Shown: one piece after another, positions 7,976 through 16,035 of the stretch
Layout: every line of letters begins with the position of its first letter
Position numbering within the stretch: position 1 is the first letter of the stretch
Source of the DNA: Bacillota bacterium
GTDB taxonomy: Bacteria; Bacillota; Negativicutes; Sporomusales; Sporomusaceae
Length of the DNA stretch: 38,170 bases
Assembly: GCA_023388195.1 (NCBI GenBank)
Contig: JAEWGR010000164.1
Span: forward strand, 1 to 38,170
Reading direction: 5' to 3'
Position numbers and translations under genes: made by a program
Notes under the pieces: generated by a model
Database searches by the model: none
What the model saw: only the letters and a program-made list of their open reading frames with translations
What the model was told of the DNA's origin: nothing

Positions 7976-10423
7976 TTATAGAGAGTAATTGCTGACTTTG
8001 ATATTGAGGGAAGACCGGTAGCCTTGCTTACTTTCCGTAATTTCCTCGATAAAATACATCTCCGTCAGCCCCAGCACAGGATCAAAAACTCCGATTGTCT
8101 GGCAAATATCCACATCCGGCCGGTAGACAACATCAATATCCAGGGTTTCCTCCAGGCGGGAAATCTCCTGCAGTATTTCATCGCCTCTCTTTTTGACATC
8201 CCCCAGTGAATTTAAATAAGCGTCAGACTTTAAAGATGTCTTTTTCAGACCGACCTTTTTGAGCAGATTATAGGCAGCGGACTCTTTGGCAATATCGCCG
8301 CCGCTAAAGACAGAAATATGGGGCGGATTTATAAGGGTAACATTATTCTCGTAGCGGTCATTCTGGTCTGACTGATACCGGGGCTGCTTTTTGGTGACAA
8401 CGGTGTAATTGGCGGTAATGATCCCGGCCGGCGGCACTTGGAAGGTCACCTTGCCTGTCGGGTAGTCCACCGTGTACTTCTTAGTGTCCAGTTGCTGGCC
8501 TTCCACGAAAATACTTACTGACCCTAGGGCAACCGGGATATTGGGTATATAGAAAACAGAATTGAGCTGATCCCCAATCCCAATGCAATTGGCTACCGCA
8601 CAAGTGGCCTCAATCATGTTCTCTTCCCAGATCTGTACCTCTTTGATAGCAAAATACCAATGGAAATAGTTGTCGCTTTTGACAGAAGTTTTAAGATGTA
8701 AAAAGCCGGAGCGCTTGGTATAGGTGTGGGTTTCCATCCAGTCGGATGAGGCTTCGGCAATAAATTTGATATGCTTAATCTTGCGTTTTTCCAGTTCTCC
8801 GCCCTTAACAGCCGCCCATTGGCTGGAAGAGCCTGTGATCCCCCGGGAAGAGCGGTCGGTGTAAAACCAGTTCTCTCCGTCCTCACTGACCTGTACGCTG
8901 ATACTCTGCTGGATCGTCCCGCCCTTATAGTCCCCGCACAAAACATCGATTTCCTCGATCCGCTTGGCTTCTGCCAGCGTAATCTTAAGCAGATCTATAG
9001 GGAATTCCGGCGGTGTATCATTATTCATCTGCACCCAATGCCAGCTGATTTGATCATCGGTACTTTTATTAAGCACCAGATCCGGACTGCCGGTCACAGT
9101 AATAATGCCACTAGTGGGCAGCAGGTTAGCAGCCACGGCGTTTTTTCCCAGATCATTGGGATTGAGGTCGACCCCATGGGCCACCACCACCGAATACAGA
9201 CTTTCTTCGGTGATCGGAGCATCAATCTTTTTTATTAATTCCAGGTCATAATCGGACAGCAGTTGCTGGGATGCATGATAGCCGCGCAGGTTCCCCTCTG
9301 TGTCACAGGTAATGATATAGTTGGGACTCAGCTGCTGCTTAATTTTCTGCAAAGCCTCAAAACCGTTTTTAATCGTCAGGTTGGTAAAACGGACCGGCTT
9401 CAGAGAGATATTCGTGGGCTCCAGTTGAATCTGCCCGGCTTTAAAACCGGCCTTTAAGGCTAGGTCCCGGATTACCTCTTCGGCCTGATTGGTGTTGTCG
9501 TCATAGTACCAGTAGTCGGCTGTTACCTGGTAAGGGCCATCCAGGGTCACATAAATTTTTCTTTCACTATACTGCCACGGTAAATCTTTAAATGGATCCT
9601 GGGAGAATGTAATTTCATTGCCGCTGTAAGTTATTGATATATTGCCTGGCAGCACCTGCTCAGTAAATCTTTCTAAAAACGCGAGGAGTGATGTTAGACG
9701 CTTAAAAGATCTTCGGATTTCATACCCGGCCTGCATAGGCACAGGTATTGTATATTTTGTATCTGTGACCCTCGTGGCTTCAACAGTCCTGCGGCCCACC
9801 ATCTTTTCGCCAAAATACACCTCGCCGTTGATCAGATCTATTTCGTAGTTTTCCTTTATCTTGGTCCCCTCTTTATAAAACATGGGGTAAGGGATATCCA
9901 CCCACGGGAGATTGCCGGTAGTGGCTTTATAGTGCATCCAGTTGCCACCGGCGACTGCCGTCAGCACTTCCCCCTTAACTGCCACTACGGTCGGCGAATA
10001 GGTTACATCATCAGGCAAATAATCCAGCAAGCGTTTCATATTATCCATGGCGTTGACCTGCAGTGAGGCCTTGCCGCCGTGGTTGGAGGCAATTTGGGAA
10101 ACAATGATACCGGTAAACCGGGTAAACCATTCAATGGTTTGGCCTACCACAATACCTTCCTGCAATTTTATCGCATTGCCATGGCCTAAGACCGGATTCT
10201 CCCGCCGCTTAAATGAATATATCCCACCCGGGTTGGCGACCTGCAAAACCAGCTTAGCTGCTCCCAGCTTGCGGCTGCGGTTGATTTTATAGCCGATAAC
10301 CGGAATATCGCTGACCGCCGCCGAGGTATCAATATAGAGCTCATCATTAATATAGACCCTGGTGTGAGAAACAAAATTCTTCTGTTTTAAGGCCTGATTG
10401 CCGGCCGCTGTCAATACCGCCAT
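7976..10423 (-). CDS. Tail hub / tail-associated protein with embedded discoidin-like domain
   Basis: At 815 residues this is the largest product of the tail locus. The N-terminal 130 residues (NFVSHTRVYINDELYID...SLQVNAMDNMKRLLDYLP) look like a baseplate-hub barrel. Around residues 310-400 the phrase VIRDLALKAGF...NGFEALQKIKQQL matches the hub-domain style of siphovirus tail-associated proteins. Residues roughly 485-610 contain a jelly-roll segment with ISVQVSEDGENWF and a closing VQIWEE, features of F5/8-type C (discoidin) carbohydrate-binding domains. The C-terminal part returns to hub-like sequence ending in SLNIKVSNYSL. It should form the tip of the tail tube and touch the cell surface. 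No peptidase or lysozyme domain is visible. The ribosome site is GGGAGGTG. Confidence 0.7.
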   Translation of the reverse strand: MAVLTAAGNQALKQKNFVSHTRVYINDELYIDTSAAVSDIPVIGYKINRSRKLGAAKLVLQVANPGGIYSFKRRENPVLGHGNAIKLQEGIVVGQTIEWFTRFTGIIVSQIASNHGGKASLQVNAMDNMKRLLDYLPDDVTYSPTVVAVKGEVLTAVAGGNWMHYKATTGNLPWVDIPYPMFYKEGTKIKENYEIDLINGEVYFGEKMVGRRTVEATRVTDTKYTIPVPMQAGYEIRRSFKRLTSLLAFLERFTEQVLPGNISITYSGNEITFSQDPFKDLPWQYSERKIYVTLDGPYQVTADYWYYDDNTNQAEEVIRDLALKAGFKAGQIQLEPTNISLKPVRFTNLTIKNGFEALQKIKQQLSPNYIITCDTEGNLRGYHASQQLLSDYDLELIKKIDAPITEESLYSVVVAHGVDLNPNDLGKNAVAANLLPTSGIITVTGSPDLVLNKSTDDQISWHWVQMNNDTPPEFPIDLLKITLAEAKRIEEIDVLCGDYKGGTIQQSISVQVSEDGENWFYTDRSSRGITGSSSQWAAVKGGELEKRKIKHIKFIAEASSDWMETHTYTKRSGFLHLKTSVKSDNYFHWYFAIKEVQIWEENMIEATCAVANCIGIGDQLNSVFYIPNIPVALGSVSIFVEGQQLDTKKYTVDYPTGKVTFQVPPAGIITANYTVVTKKQPRYQSDQNDRYENNVTLINPPHISVFSGGDIAKESAAYNLLKKVGLKKTSLKSDAYLNSLGDVKKRGDEILQEISRLEETLDIDVVYRPDVDICQTIGVFDPVLGLTEMYFIEEITESKQGYRSSLNIKVSNYSL

Positions 10424-10425
10424 AG

Positions 10426-10785
10426 TTACACCTCCCGGAGTTTAATATTGACAGCATAGCGCTGCTCGCCAGTACCTGTCAGCAGATATTGCCGCTCAAC
10501 GCCATCGACGTAAACAGTGGATGTCGCCAACAGATGATCGACAATCTCAACCTTTTTATTAATAAAGCCCATAAGCATATCAAGCTGGGTTTGATTTACG
10601 CTGGCCCATACTAACGGATAATTTTCTTTCTTATAGGTGCTTGGCGAAACAATCCGGCAGTAGCTGCCGTCAACCAAAGGCTCATAGGCCACATCAACAT
10701 CCCGGCTGCGGCTGTACTGGGAAGGGTTTACATCGAGAACTACATAGTTTTGCCGCCCGACTTCGCGGATTTTCCATTTTACCAT
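10426..10785 (-). CDS. Putative distal tail / baseplate protein
   Basis: This is a 119-residue beta-rich protein with no recognisable named domain. It has alternating strands (QNYVVLDVNPSQY, STVYVDGVERQYLLTG, AVNIKLREV) and a short central helix (QTQLDMLMGFINKK). Its place between the tape-measure-like gene and the hub gene is that of the Dit protein in siphoviruses, and the size fits a Dit reduced to its N-terminal barrel. It ends two bases before the hub start. The ribosome site AGAGGTGAG supports the ATG. The functional call rests mostly on gene order. Confidence 0.5.
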   Translation of the reverse strand: MVKWKIREVGRQNYVVLDVNPSQYSRSRDVDVAYEPLVDGSYCRIVSPSTYKKENYPLVWASVNQTQLDMLMGFINKKVEIVDHLLATSTVYVDGVERQYLLTGTGEQRYAVNIKLREV

Positions 10786-10831
10786 TTACTCTCACCTCTT
10801 TATAAATTTAAAGGACCTGGTTCTCTATGTT

Positions 10832-11497
10832 TTAGAAAACCAAGCCCCGTTGCAACTGGGATGCGTAATTGTTGGTAAGTGATTCGCGGATATGGTCATC
10901 AAGCTGCCGGTTGCCCAGTTGGATGACAATATTGGATGCGCCGCTGCCTGCCCGGAAATAGGCGGACTCAGGCAGGAAAAATTCATCCCGCTCGCCCCGG
11001 TCCAGACTAAAGAGTTTATCATAGGCCTTATCGGCATCCTTGAATTTGGGCCGCTGCCATTTGTCAATCCCATGAGAGAAGAGTCCGGCAATTAGGCCCA
11101 CTGCGGCGCCGATCAGCGGAGAACCCAGAGCAGCTCCTAGCTGTGCACCTGCTGCCGCCCCGCTAAGAGGATCGCCCATTTTGTAAGCATCATAAATTCC
11201 ACCAAGACCGCTCAACGTTGCCCCTATCTGGAACCGGCCAATGTTGCTATCTCCACCTTTTAGATTAGACTCAAATGATTTGGTTATACTGCCTATTTGC
11301 CCCAATTGGTCAAATAGCCGATCCGTACTTGACGGCCCTTCCGGTTTTTGATAATAGGAAAACAACTCGTTTATAAAGCGAGGATCATTGGACAGCCAGG
11401 TTTTCGGTTCATCGCTGCGTGACCGGCTGAGAGTCTGAGCCACAATGCTTTCGATTAAAGCCGTAAGTTGACTTAAATCCAGATTATCCTGAGCCAT
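10832..11497 (-). CDS. Short tape-measure-like protein
   Basis: This is a protein of about 221 residues. Its middle (near residues 125-155) is a glycine/alanine zipper with two hydrophobic runs (GAAAGAQLGAALGSPLIGAA and VGLIAGLF). It is flanked by helical, charged N-terminal and C-terminal parts, and the end NIVIQLGNRQLDDHIRES resembles the C-terminus of some siphovirus tape measures. It occupies the tape-measure slot before the Dit-like and hub genes, though separated from the chaperones by the toxin cassette. Tape measures are usually 500-2000 residues; this would set a tail of only about 33 nm at 0.15 nm per residue. The start is taken at the ATG behind GGAGGGAT; an upstream ATG ten codons earlier lacks one. 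It could instead be a small membrane-active tail protein. Confidence 0.5.
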   Translation of the reverse strand: MAQDNLDLSQLTALIESIVAQTLSRSRSDEPKTWLSNDPRFINELFSYYQKPEGPSSTDRLFDQLGQIGSITKSFESNLKGGDSNIGRFQIGATLSGLGGIYDAYKMGDPLSGAAAGAQLGAALGSPLIGAAVGLIAGLFSHGIDKWQRPKFKDADKAYDKLFSLDRGERDEFFLPESAYFRAGSGASNIVIQLGNRQLDDHIRESLTNNYASQLQRGLVF

Positions 11498-11525
11498 AAT
11501 ATCCCTCCGTTTTCGATAGTTTGTC

Positions 11526-11562
11526 AAAAAGGGCAGCGCCGGTGTGAGATGCTGCCCCTTTG
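11526..11562 (-). terminator. Terminator after the tail-spike gene
   Basis: The minus strand has AAGGGGCAGC, a loop of about 13 bases, then GCTGCCC followed by TTTTTG. It marks the 3' end of the toxin-immunity-spike cassette. Confidence 0.75.
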
Positions 11563-11618
11563 GTTAAGATGCAAGAGATGCCTCCCCCTGGGCAGAGACC
11601 GTCCCCCTCAATTATGCA

Positions 11619-13607
11619 TCATGCTCTATACACCTCAATTTTGCTGCCATTAGCAAATGCCATGCTAGTAATCGTAACATGTGTAAACGCCTTATTGTAG
11701 TGAGCATATGATGTATCCACTAACGTACATGGACTATATGTTACATTGTTAGTAGAGGCCGTGTTCGACCGTATCCGCATTGCATTAACCATTAATGTAT
11801 TAAACCCCGTGTTGTCAATTAAGATGTCTGCGCGATTGAAGATATCGCCGTTTAAGTTTAATACCGGAAAGGAGTACGTTGCGGCGGTTTGCACATCGAT
11901 ACTGGCAGGTGATCGCATATAAGTCTGAGATATACCAATAAAGCCTGTGTACACGTAAACAGGAGAAGCCCTCAACAGATTTTTGCTTTGGATGACCAGC
12001 CTGCATTTCGATCTTTCTGCCAATTCAGTGATTTGAATCCTTTGTACTACGGGTACACTTTCAAAGTGCCATAGCGATAAGTCCAAATTAGGATTAGCAG
12101 ATAGTGCTACAGCAGTAGTCAGCGCAATATCCATATATAGCTTAAAGCGATCTGCATCCACTGTTTCAACATAATAACCATTTGCTGGTTGTGATAAGCC
12201 TCCCGGATATTTATCTATAGGATATATTTCCTCATTTGCCCAGTTCGGCACAGGAGCAATCAGTGCGCCATTGCTTAACCCATGCCCGACCGCAGTAAAA
12301 GTGCCGGTCACAATATCTACAGCCGAAACAATTATTTCTTTATTGCCGGTATGTATATATGTTGCAATCGGCAGAGCAATATCCGTATCTTTTATCTCGG
12401 CAGTATTCAAATCCACATTAAAATCAGGTATACAGCGTACTGCCCTTCCCATTGATTCTACATATACTCGCCCAAGATAATCAGGTCCTACAGGTGTACT
12501 TCTTTCTTCGTAATAGGTAGACGGCCCTATGAAAAAGTTATGGCGGTAAGAGGCAGCTCCTGGAGTAACATAGATATCAGCAAGAAAATTTTTCTCAAAA
12601 TAATTCTTATCAATATGTATTCCGCTGCAAGGACCATCATTCAGATAGACCCCGGTATTGCCATTGAACGCAAACTCACACTCAGTAATCGATATAGCTG
12701 TGCCCGAGATATTGATAGCATGTCCCATCGTTTTGTCAGCGAGTGCGTGCCCGGACAGAGATTCATCATAACCGTTGCCACCAAAACTGCAGTTACAGAT
12801 TTTTATATCATTTTTCTGTCCGGTTACACCATGCGCACCATAGATACCATTTTGGGAGTTATAACTAAAACCGCAATTATCTATTCGGAGCCATGTAACA
12901 CCAGATTCTAGGGCCAAACCACTGTGAGCAAAGTGAGCGAAACTGCTGTTTTCCAGAAACAGTCCATTCACTTCATACGAACCGGACATACCAGCAGCGA
13001 CTTTAATTCCATACTTGGGCTTCACGCTTCCCTTTGCAAAAACATAAAAATCACGAAAAGCAAGATTATATTGACCGTACTGACCGGGTACACCTGCAAG
13101 TATAAAGGCAGCTTCAATATTTCCTTGCGCATATAGGACAGACCAGAGTCCACCTGTATTCCGTGTTACTTTCGTGTCGTATATGCCTGAATAAATCAAA
13201 TGCTCGCGATGTATCACAATAGGGATATCAGTGAGAAAAGATCCGTCCAGGATGATCTCTGAATGTTTCTCCACTTCATTGGTGAGCTTCTGGAGGATAT
13301 ACCAATCCGCCGAATTTTCCAAGGTTGCCGTGGGATTGAGGGCTTGCACTTCCGCTAAGGTAACCGCTGGAAACAGGCTGGCGATGCTATGAAATGCGCC
13401 ATCGCCTGGAAGGCCATAGTCCGTAAGGTAATGCTGTTTCTTAGTGGTCACAGTTTCAACTCTTAAATTGCCGGTATAATTGGGCACAGGAACTATTTTC
13501 GCATAAGCTGGCGCCGCGGTTGAATTAGCAATATTAGCTGCCACCGCAAACTGATTTACTGGTGCAATACCGTCATTATCAACTATACGTCTTACATTAT
13601 CCGCCAT
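11619..13607 (-). CDS. Tail spike with parallel beta-helix
   Basis: This is a 662-residue protein. Residues 1-110 form an attachment region that includes a tail-fibre-like phrase (PGDGAFHSIASLFPAVTLAE). Residues about 125-350 show the ladder pattern of a right-handed parallel beta-helix (pectate-lyase/NosD style), with repeats such as IDNCGFSYNSQNGIYG, IKICNCSFGGNGYDES and ISITECEFAFNGNTGVYLND. Residues 400-660 are beta-rich and may form the receptor-contacting or trimerising end. No clear catalytic set can be assigned by eye, so polysaccharide cleavage is possible but unproven. It lies downstream of the toxin-immunity pair and upstream of a terminator, outside the usual place for fibres in a siphovirus tail cluster. 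The start has GGAGGTGA as ribosome site. Confidence 0.8.
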   Translation of the reverse strand: MADNVRRIVDNDGIAPVNQFAVAANIANSTAAPAYAKIVPVPNYTGNLRVETVTTKKQHYLTDYGLPGDGAFHSIASLFPAVTLAEVQALNPTATLENSADWYILQKLTNEVEKHSEIILDGSFLTDIPIVIHREHLIYSGIYDTKVTRNTGGLWSVLYAQGNIEAAFILAGVPGQYGQYNLAFRDFYVFAKGSVKPKYGIKVAAGMSGSYEVNGLFLENSSFAHFAHSGLALESGVTWLRIDNCGFSYNSQNGIYGAHGVTGQKNDIKICNCSFGGNGYDESLSGHALADKTMGHAINISGTAISITECEFAFNGNTGVYLNDGPCSGIHIDKNYFEKNFLADIYVTPGAASYRHNFFIGPSTYYEERSTPVGPDYLGRVYVESMGRAVRCIPDFNVDLNTAEIKDTDIALPIATYIHTGNKEIIVSAVDIVTGTFTAVGHGLSNGALIAPVPNWANEEIYPIDKYPGGLSQPANGYYVETVDADRFKLYMDIALTTAVALSANPNLDLSLWHFESVPVVQRIQITELAERSKCRLVIQSKNLLRASPVYVYTGFIGISQTYMRSPASIDVQTAATYSFPVLNLNGDIFNRADILIDNTGFNTLMVNAMRIRSNTASTNNVTYSPCTLVDTSYAHYNKAFTHVTITSMAFANGSKIEVYRA

Positions 13608-14004
13608 TATTGCTTAGTCACCTCCAGTGATAAATATAAATTCATATTGTTCTCCTTTGACTTAGAATTAATCATGAAAAAAGCCCCCCTATAAGGATGA
13701 GCTATACACTGTGAATTGATTATTTGATAGTTAGTCGCTGACGTGAACAAAAAAACTGAATATACTAAGTCAATAATCAGATAAGTCAAGCCTGTCCCCG
13801 TGGCCCACGGTCATTGGGATTGACCTGGACTATTGCAAAGATGTACTGGGCATGTGAATGTTTTGCGTAGATGGACCGGACAGGTTCAGAATTGGGAAGA
13901 AATTCTTTTGCTGTTGTCCGTTCTCTTTCCCGATAAACTCAAATCATCTTTATCCTAGACTAAGCACAAACTATTTACAGACCCAAGTTGCAGTGAGATA
14001 CTCT
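13608..14004. other. Intergenic stretch between immunity and spike genes
   Basis: About 400 bases with no supported gene. A minus-strand frame of 60 codons runs into the spike start but lacks any sign of being real. The only clear element is the ribosome site of the spike gene just before 13607. The gap suggests the spike may have its own promoter, but I see no convincing -35/-10 pair. Confidence 0.4.
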
Positions 14005-14352
14005 TTATTTCGTCGTTCCTCTATCAAGAATTCTGCCATTGGTAGGGTCAACGGTATATGTGACACCATAAAAGTTGGTCACAACGACTTCATTGTCTTC
14101 TGTTATTCGTGTACCAACGTAATCAATATCGTTCTTGATAGGATATACTTCACCAGCATCCTGAATCTGCCAAACTATACGCCCGCTATCGTCTACAGCA
14201 TATACGTTATTTAGAAACTGAGTATCTGAAGGAATATCCAATAAAACTATATGCAACCCATTGCAATTTTTCACATTATCAATCTTGTGCTGAAAACTGA
14301 CCCTGTTCCCCTTTATGATTATTGTATTTCCTTCAACTTCAAACTGCTTCAC
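14005..14352 (-). CDS. Probable immunity protein for the 14357-15706 toxin
   Basis: This is a 115-residue all-beta protein with GTG start, preceded by GGTGAG, four bases after the toxin stop. It contains the phrase NVYAVDDSGRIVWQIQD followed by YTVDPTNGRIL, a pattern I associate with small proteins found beside polymorphic toxins in Firmicutes. No signal peptide or membrane segment is present, as expected for an immunity protein acting in the cytoplasm. The tight spacing to the toxin gene is the main evidence. The specific family name is not known to me. Confidence 0.65.
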   Translation of the reverse strand: MKQFEVEGNTIIIKGNRVSFQHKIDNVKNCNGLHIVLLDIPSDTQFLNNVYAVDDSGRIVWQIQDAGEVYPIKNDIDYVGTRITEDNEVVVTNFYGVTYTVDPTNGRILDRGTTK

Positions 14353-14356
14353 GTTC

Positions 14357-15706
14357 TCACCACCATTCCCCTTCTAAAAGTCTCGGATTCAGGAATTCAC
14401 CGACTTTCTTATTCAGTAAATCAATCTGAGTTCCACCTCCTTCTCCCCATTCTGCTATTTTTCCTGCCTCTCCTATACGTATTTTAGTTCCCGCAGGAAC
14501 TTTGACATCGGCGACGTACTTGGGAACATACTGCAGCGCAAACTTATCTTTGATTTGCTCTGCAGTTAGGCCTGCAATGTCTTCCTTCCTCATTAGCCAA
14601 CCGCCTTTTTGGAAAGAGTTTACTTCATCATATACACGTACAAAGTTGGTAGTTTCTTGAAGTTCTACTTCTATTACTTTAGTTCCTGCTTTGTAAGGTG
14701 GATTAGCATAGCCCTTTTCCACTTTCCACCATTCATTTACTTCTTCCGCAGTTTTATTTATCACATTTCTAGCTTTGATATTCTGCAGCGCTTTCGCAGC
14801 TTTACTCGACTCCCTAGCCATCTTCCCAATTCGCCCTGCTGCTGCTGAACCTCTACCAATACCACCGCCCACCCCGGAAAGCAGATAACCCATTCCAGCT
14901 CCAAACGCTGACACCTCACCTCTCAACCGGGCTTTCTGCTGCGCTGAATCGTCGACAATATTTATCCCATAACCGCCACCATCTGTTTTACTACGCTGAA
15001 ATGCTTCCACAATATAATCAAGCTCTGACTTTTCCGGCAAAGACAAACTGCCGCTAGCACCGGTATATTCATAAACCTGGGCCGAAACAGAACCATAATC
15101 CGTACTGCCAATAGCCAGCTTTACCTCTTGATTCTTGTAAGCTCTTCCGGGTTCCGGCCTGGTGTATTCATTTGCTGTGGGAGACATCTTCTGCACCAAC
15201 CGCTGCAGCTCTCCATTCGTTTGCTGCACTTCGGCCTGCGGTTGGGGCTGCACTGCATTCTGCGCCGCGGCTTCCGCGTTCCGCCTTCGTTCCTCATTGG
15301 CATCTGCCAGTGACGGATTAAGCTCCTGTGATAACCGCGGGCGTTCGTCTTCTTGTTCCTGCGGTTGCTGTTGAACTTGTGCTGCATTTCGTGCCGCCGT
15401 TTCCTCGTTTCGCCTTATCTCCTCATTAGCGATCGCAAGTGACGGATTGAGCTCCTGCATTAACCGCTGGCGTTCGTCTTCTTGTTCCTGTCTTTGTCGC
15501 TGAACTTCTTTATATGCATTGAAAGCTTTTATTCTTTCCGCCGCTGCATTGGCCTTATTCTGAAATTCTTGTGGAAAATCCGGGCCAAGTTTTTCGCCCC
15601 GGTCAATCTTTCCCTGCCATACATTTAGTACTCCCTGATCAATATTCTCTTGCCCTGAATTTTCATACCAATTGAAAAACTCGTCCTGTTGATCCCCCAG
15701 TCCCAT
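14357..15706 (-). CDS. Polymorphic toxin with TNT-like C-terminal domain
   Basis: This is a protein of about 449 residues. Residues 1-70 are of unknown type. Two tandem 43-residue copies of a Glu/Gln/Arg-rich coiled-coil unit follow (about 73-158), then a linker with a beta-rich part. A glycine-rich hydrophobic segment (GAGMGYLLSGVGGGIGRG) lies near residue 280, and the C-terminal toxin module covers roughly 310-449. That module has FVRVYDEVNS, GLTAEQIKDKFALQYVP, VPAGTKIRIG and GGGTQIDLL. This layout is shared by the ends of many CdiA/RHS-type toxins and resembles the TNT NAD-glycohydrolase fold, whose active site uses an Arg and the Gln of a GGGxQ motif. NAD cleavage is an inference. There is no signal peptide. 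It lies between tail chaperone and tape-measure genes behind a terminator, and the immunity gene follows. The ATG has AAGGAGG eight bases upstream. Confidence 0.7.
   Translation of the reverse strand: MGLGDQQDEFFNWYENSGQENIDQGVLNVWQGKIDRGEKLGPDFPQEFQNKANAAAERIKAFNAYKEVQRQRQEQEDERQRLMQELNPSLAIANEEIRRNEETAARNAAQVQQQPQEQEDERPRLSQELNPSLADANEERRRNAEAAAQNAVQPQPQAEVQQTNGELQRLVQKMSPTANEYTRPEPGRAYKNQEVKLAIGSTDYGSVSAQVYEYTGASGSLSLPEKSELDYIVEAFQRSKTDGGGYGINIVDDSAQQKARLRGEVSAFGAGMGYLLSGVGGGIGRGSAAAGRIGKMARESSKAAKALQNIKARNVINKTAEEVNEWWKVEKGYANPPYKAGTKVIEVELQETTNFVRVYDEVNSFQKGGWLMRKEDIAGLTAEQIKDKFALQYVPKYVADVKVPAGTKIRIGEAGKIAEWGEGGGTQIDLLNKKVGEFLNPRLLEGEWW
15233..15490 (-). repeat. 129-base tandem duplication inside the toxin gene
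   Basis: Two adjacent in-phase copies, 129 bases each, encode the QEQEDER...ELNPSLA...ANEE coiled-coil unit twice. Homologous positions such as GACGGATT lie 129 bases apart (15312 and 15441). The copies differ at several codons, so the duplication is not very recent. It lengthens the stalk between the N-terminal domain and the toxin module. Confidence 0.85.
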
Positions 15707-15760
15707 AGCCTCCACCTCCTTCGACTTTGCTTGCTATTGGAGACTGCTCCTATGCCCGTT

Positions 15761-15792
15761 AAAAGAAAAAGGCCACAGCCTGCTGTGGCCTT
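15761..15792 (-). terminator. Strong terminator before the toxin cassette
   Basis: The minus strand has AAGGCCACAG, a four-base loop, CTGTGGCCTT, then TTTCTTTT: a perfect 10-bp stem with U tract. It ends the tail-tube/chaperone transcript immediately after the 15803 stop and so insulates the toxin gene. Confidence 0.85.
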
Positions 15793-15802
15793 GAAACCTA
15801 TT

Positions 15803-16006
15803 TTAAAATCTTTCTCTCTGACCAGCCTGCCGGCACTGGTCCAGCCAGTTTTTAAACAGCCGGGGATCATCAAGTATCTCCTCCGGCGGGCTGCAGGCTA
15901 GGCCCTGTTCCTGGATCGCGTGTATACATTCTCGCGCCTGTTCATAATACTGTCCGTAAAAAGCGGCCTCCACCAGAAATACATCCTCCTGCATGGAAGC
16001 AGCCAA
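15803..16006 (-). CDS. Tail-assembly chaperone, downstream (frameshifted) part
   Basis: This 67-codon frame begins with TTG and lies in the -1 frame relative to the 16036-16665 gene. The frame is open back through the upstream stop, adding 11 residues (IDNYARRYGVT), so a -1 shift at the A-run TTCAAAAAATAG would give a fusion of about 287 residues. This is the layout of the G/GT tail chaperones of lambda-type tails, in which the extension recruits the tape measure and tube protein. A separate TTG start with AGGAGG about 12 bases before it is also possible. The product is small, acidic and helical with FLVEAAFYGQYYEQARECI, without other recognisable features. A strong terminator follows. Confidence 0.65.
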   Translation of the reverse strand: MAASMQEDVFLVEAAFYGQYYEQARECIHAIQEQGLACSPPEEILDDPRLFKNWLDQCRQAGQRERF

Positions 16007-16035
16007 TGTTACCCCATACCTCCTGGCATAGTTGT

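Noticed and set aside
13607..13789. 60-codon minus-strand frame upstream of the spike gene
   Set aside because: Contains the ribosome site of the spike gene at its 3' end; no ribosome site of its own and no family resemblance.
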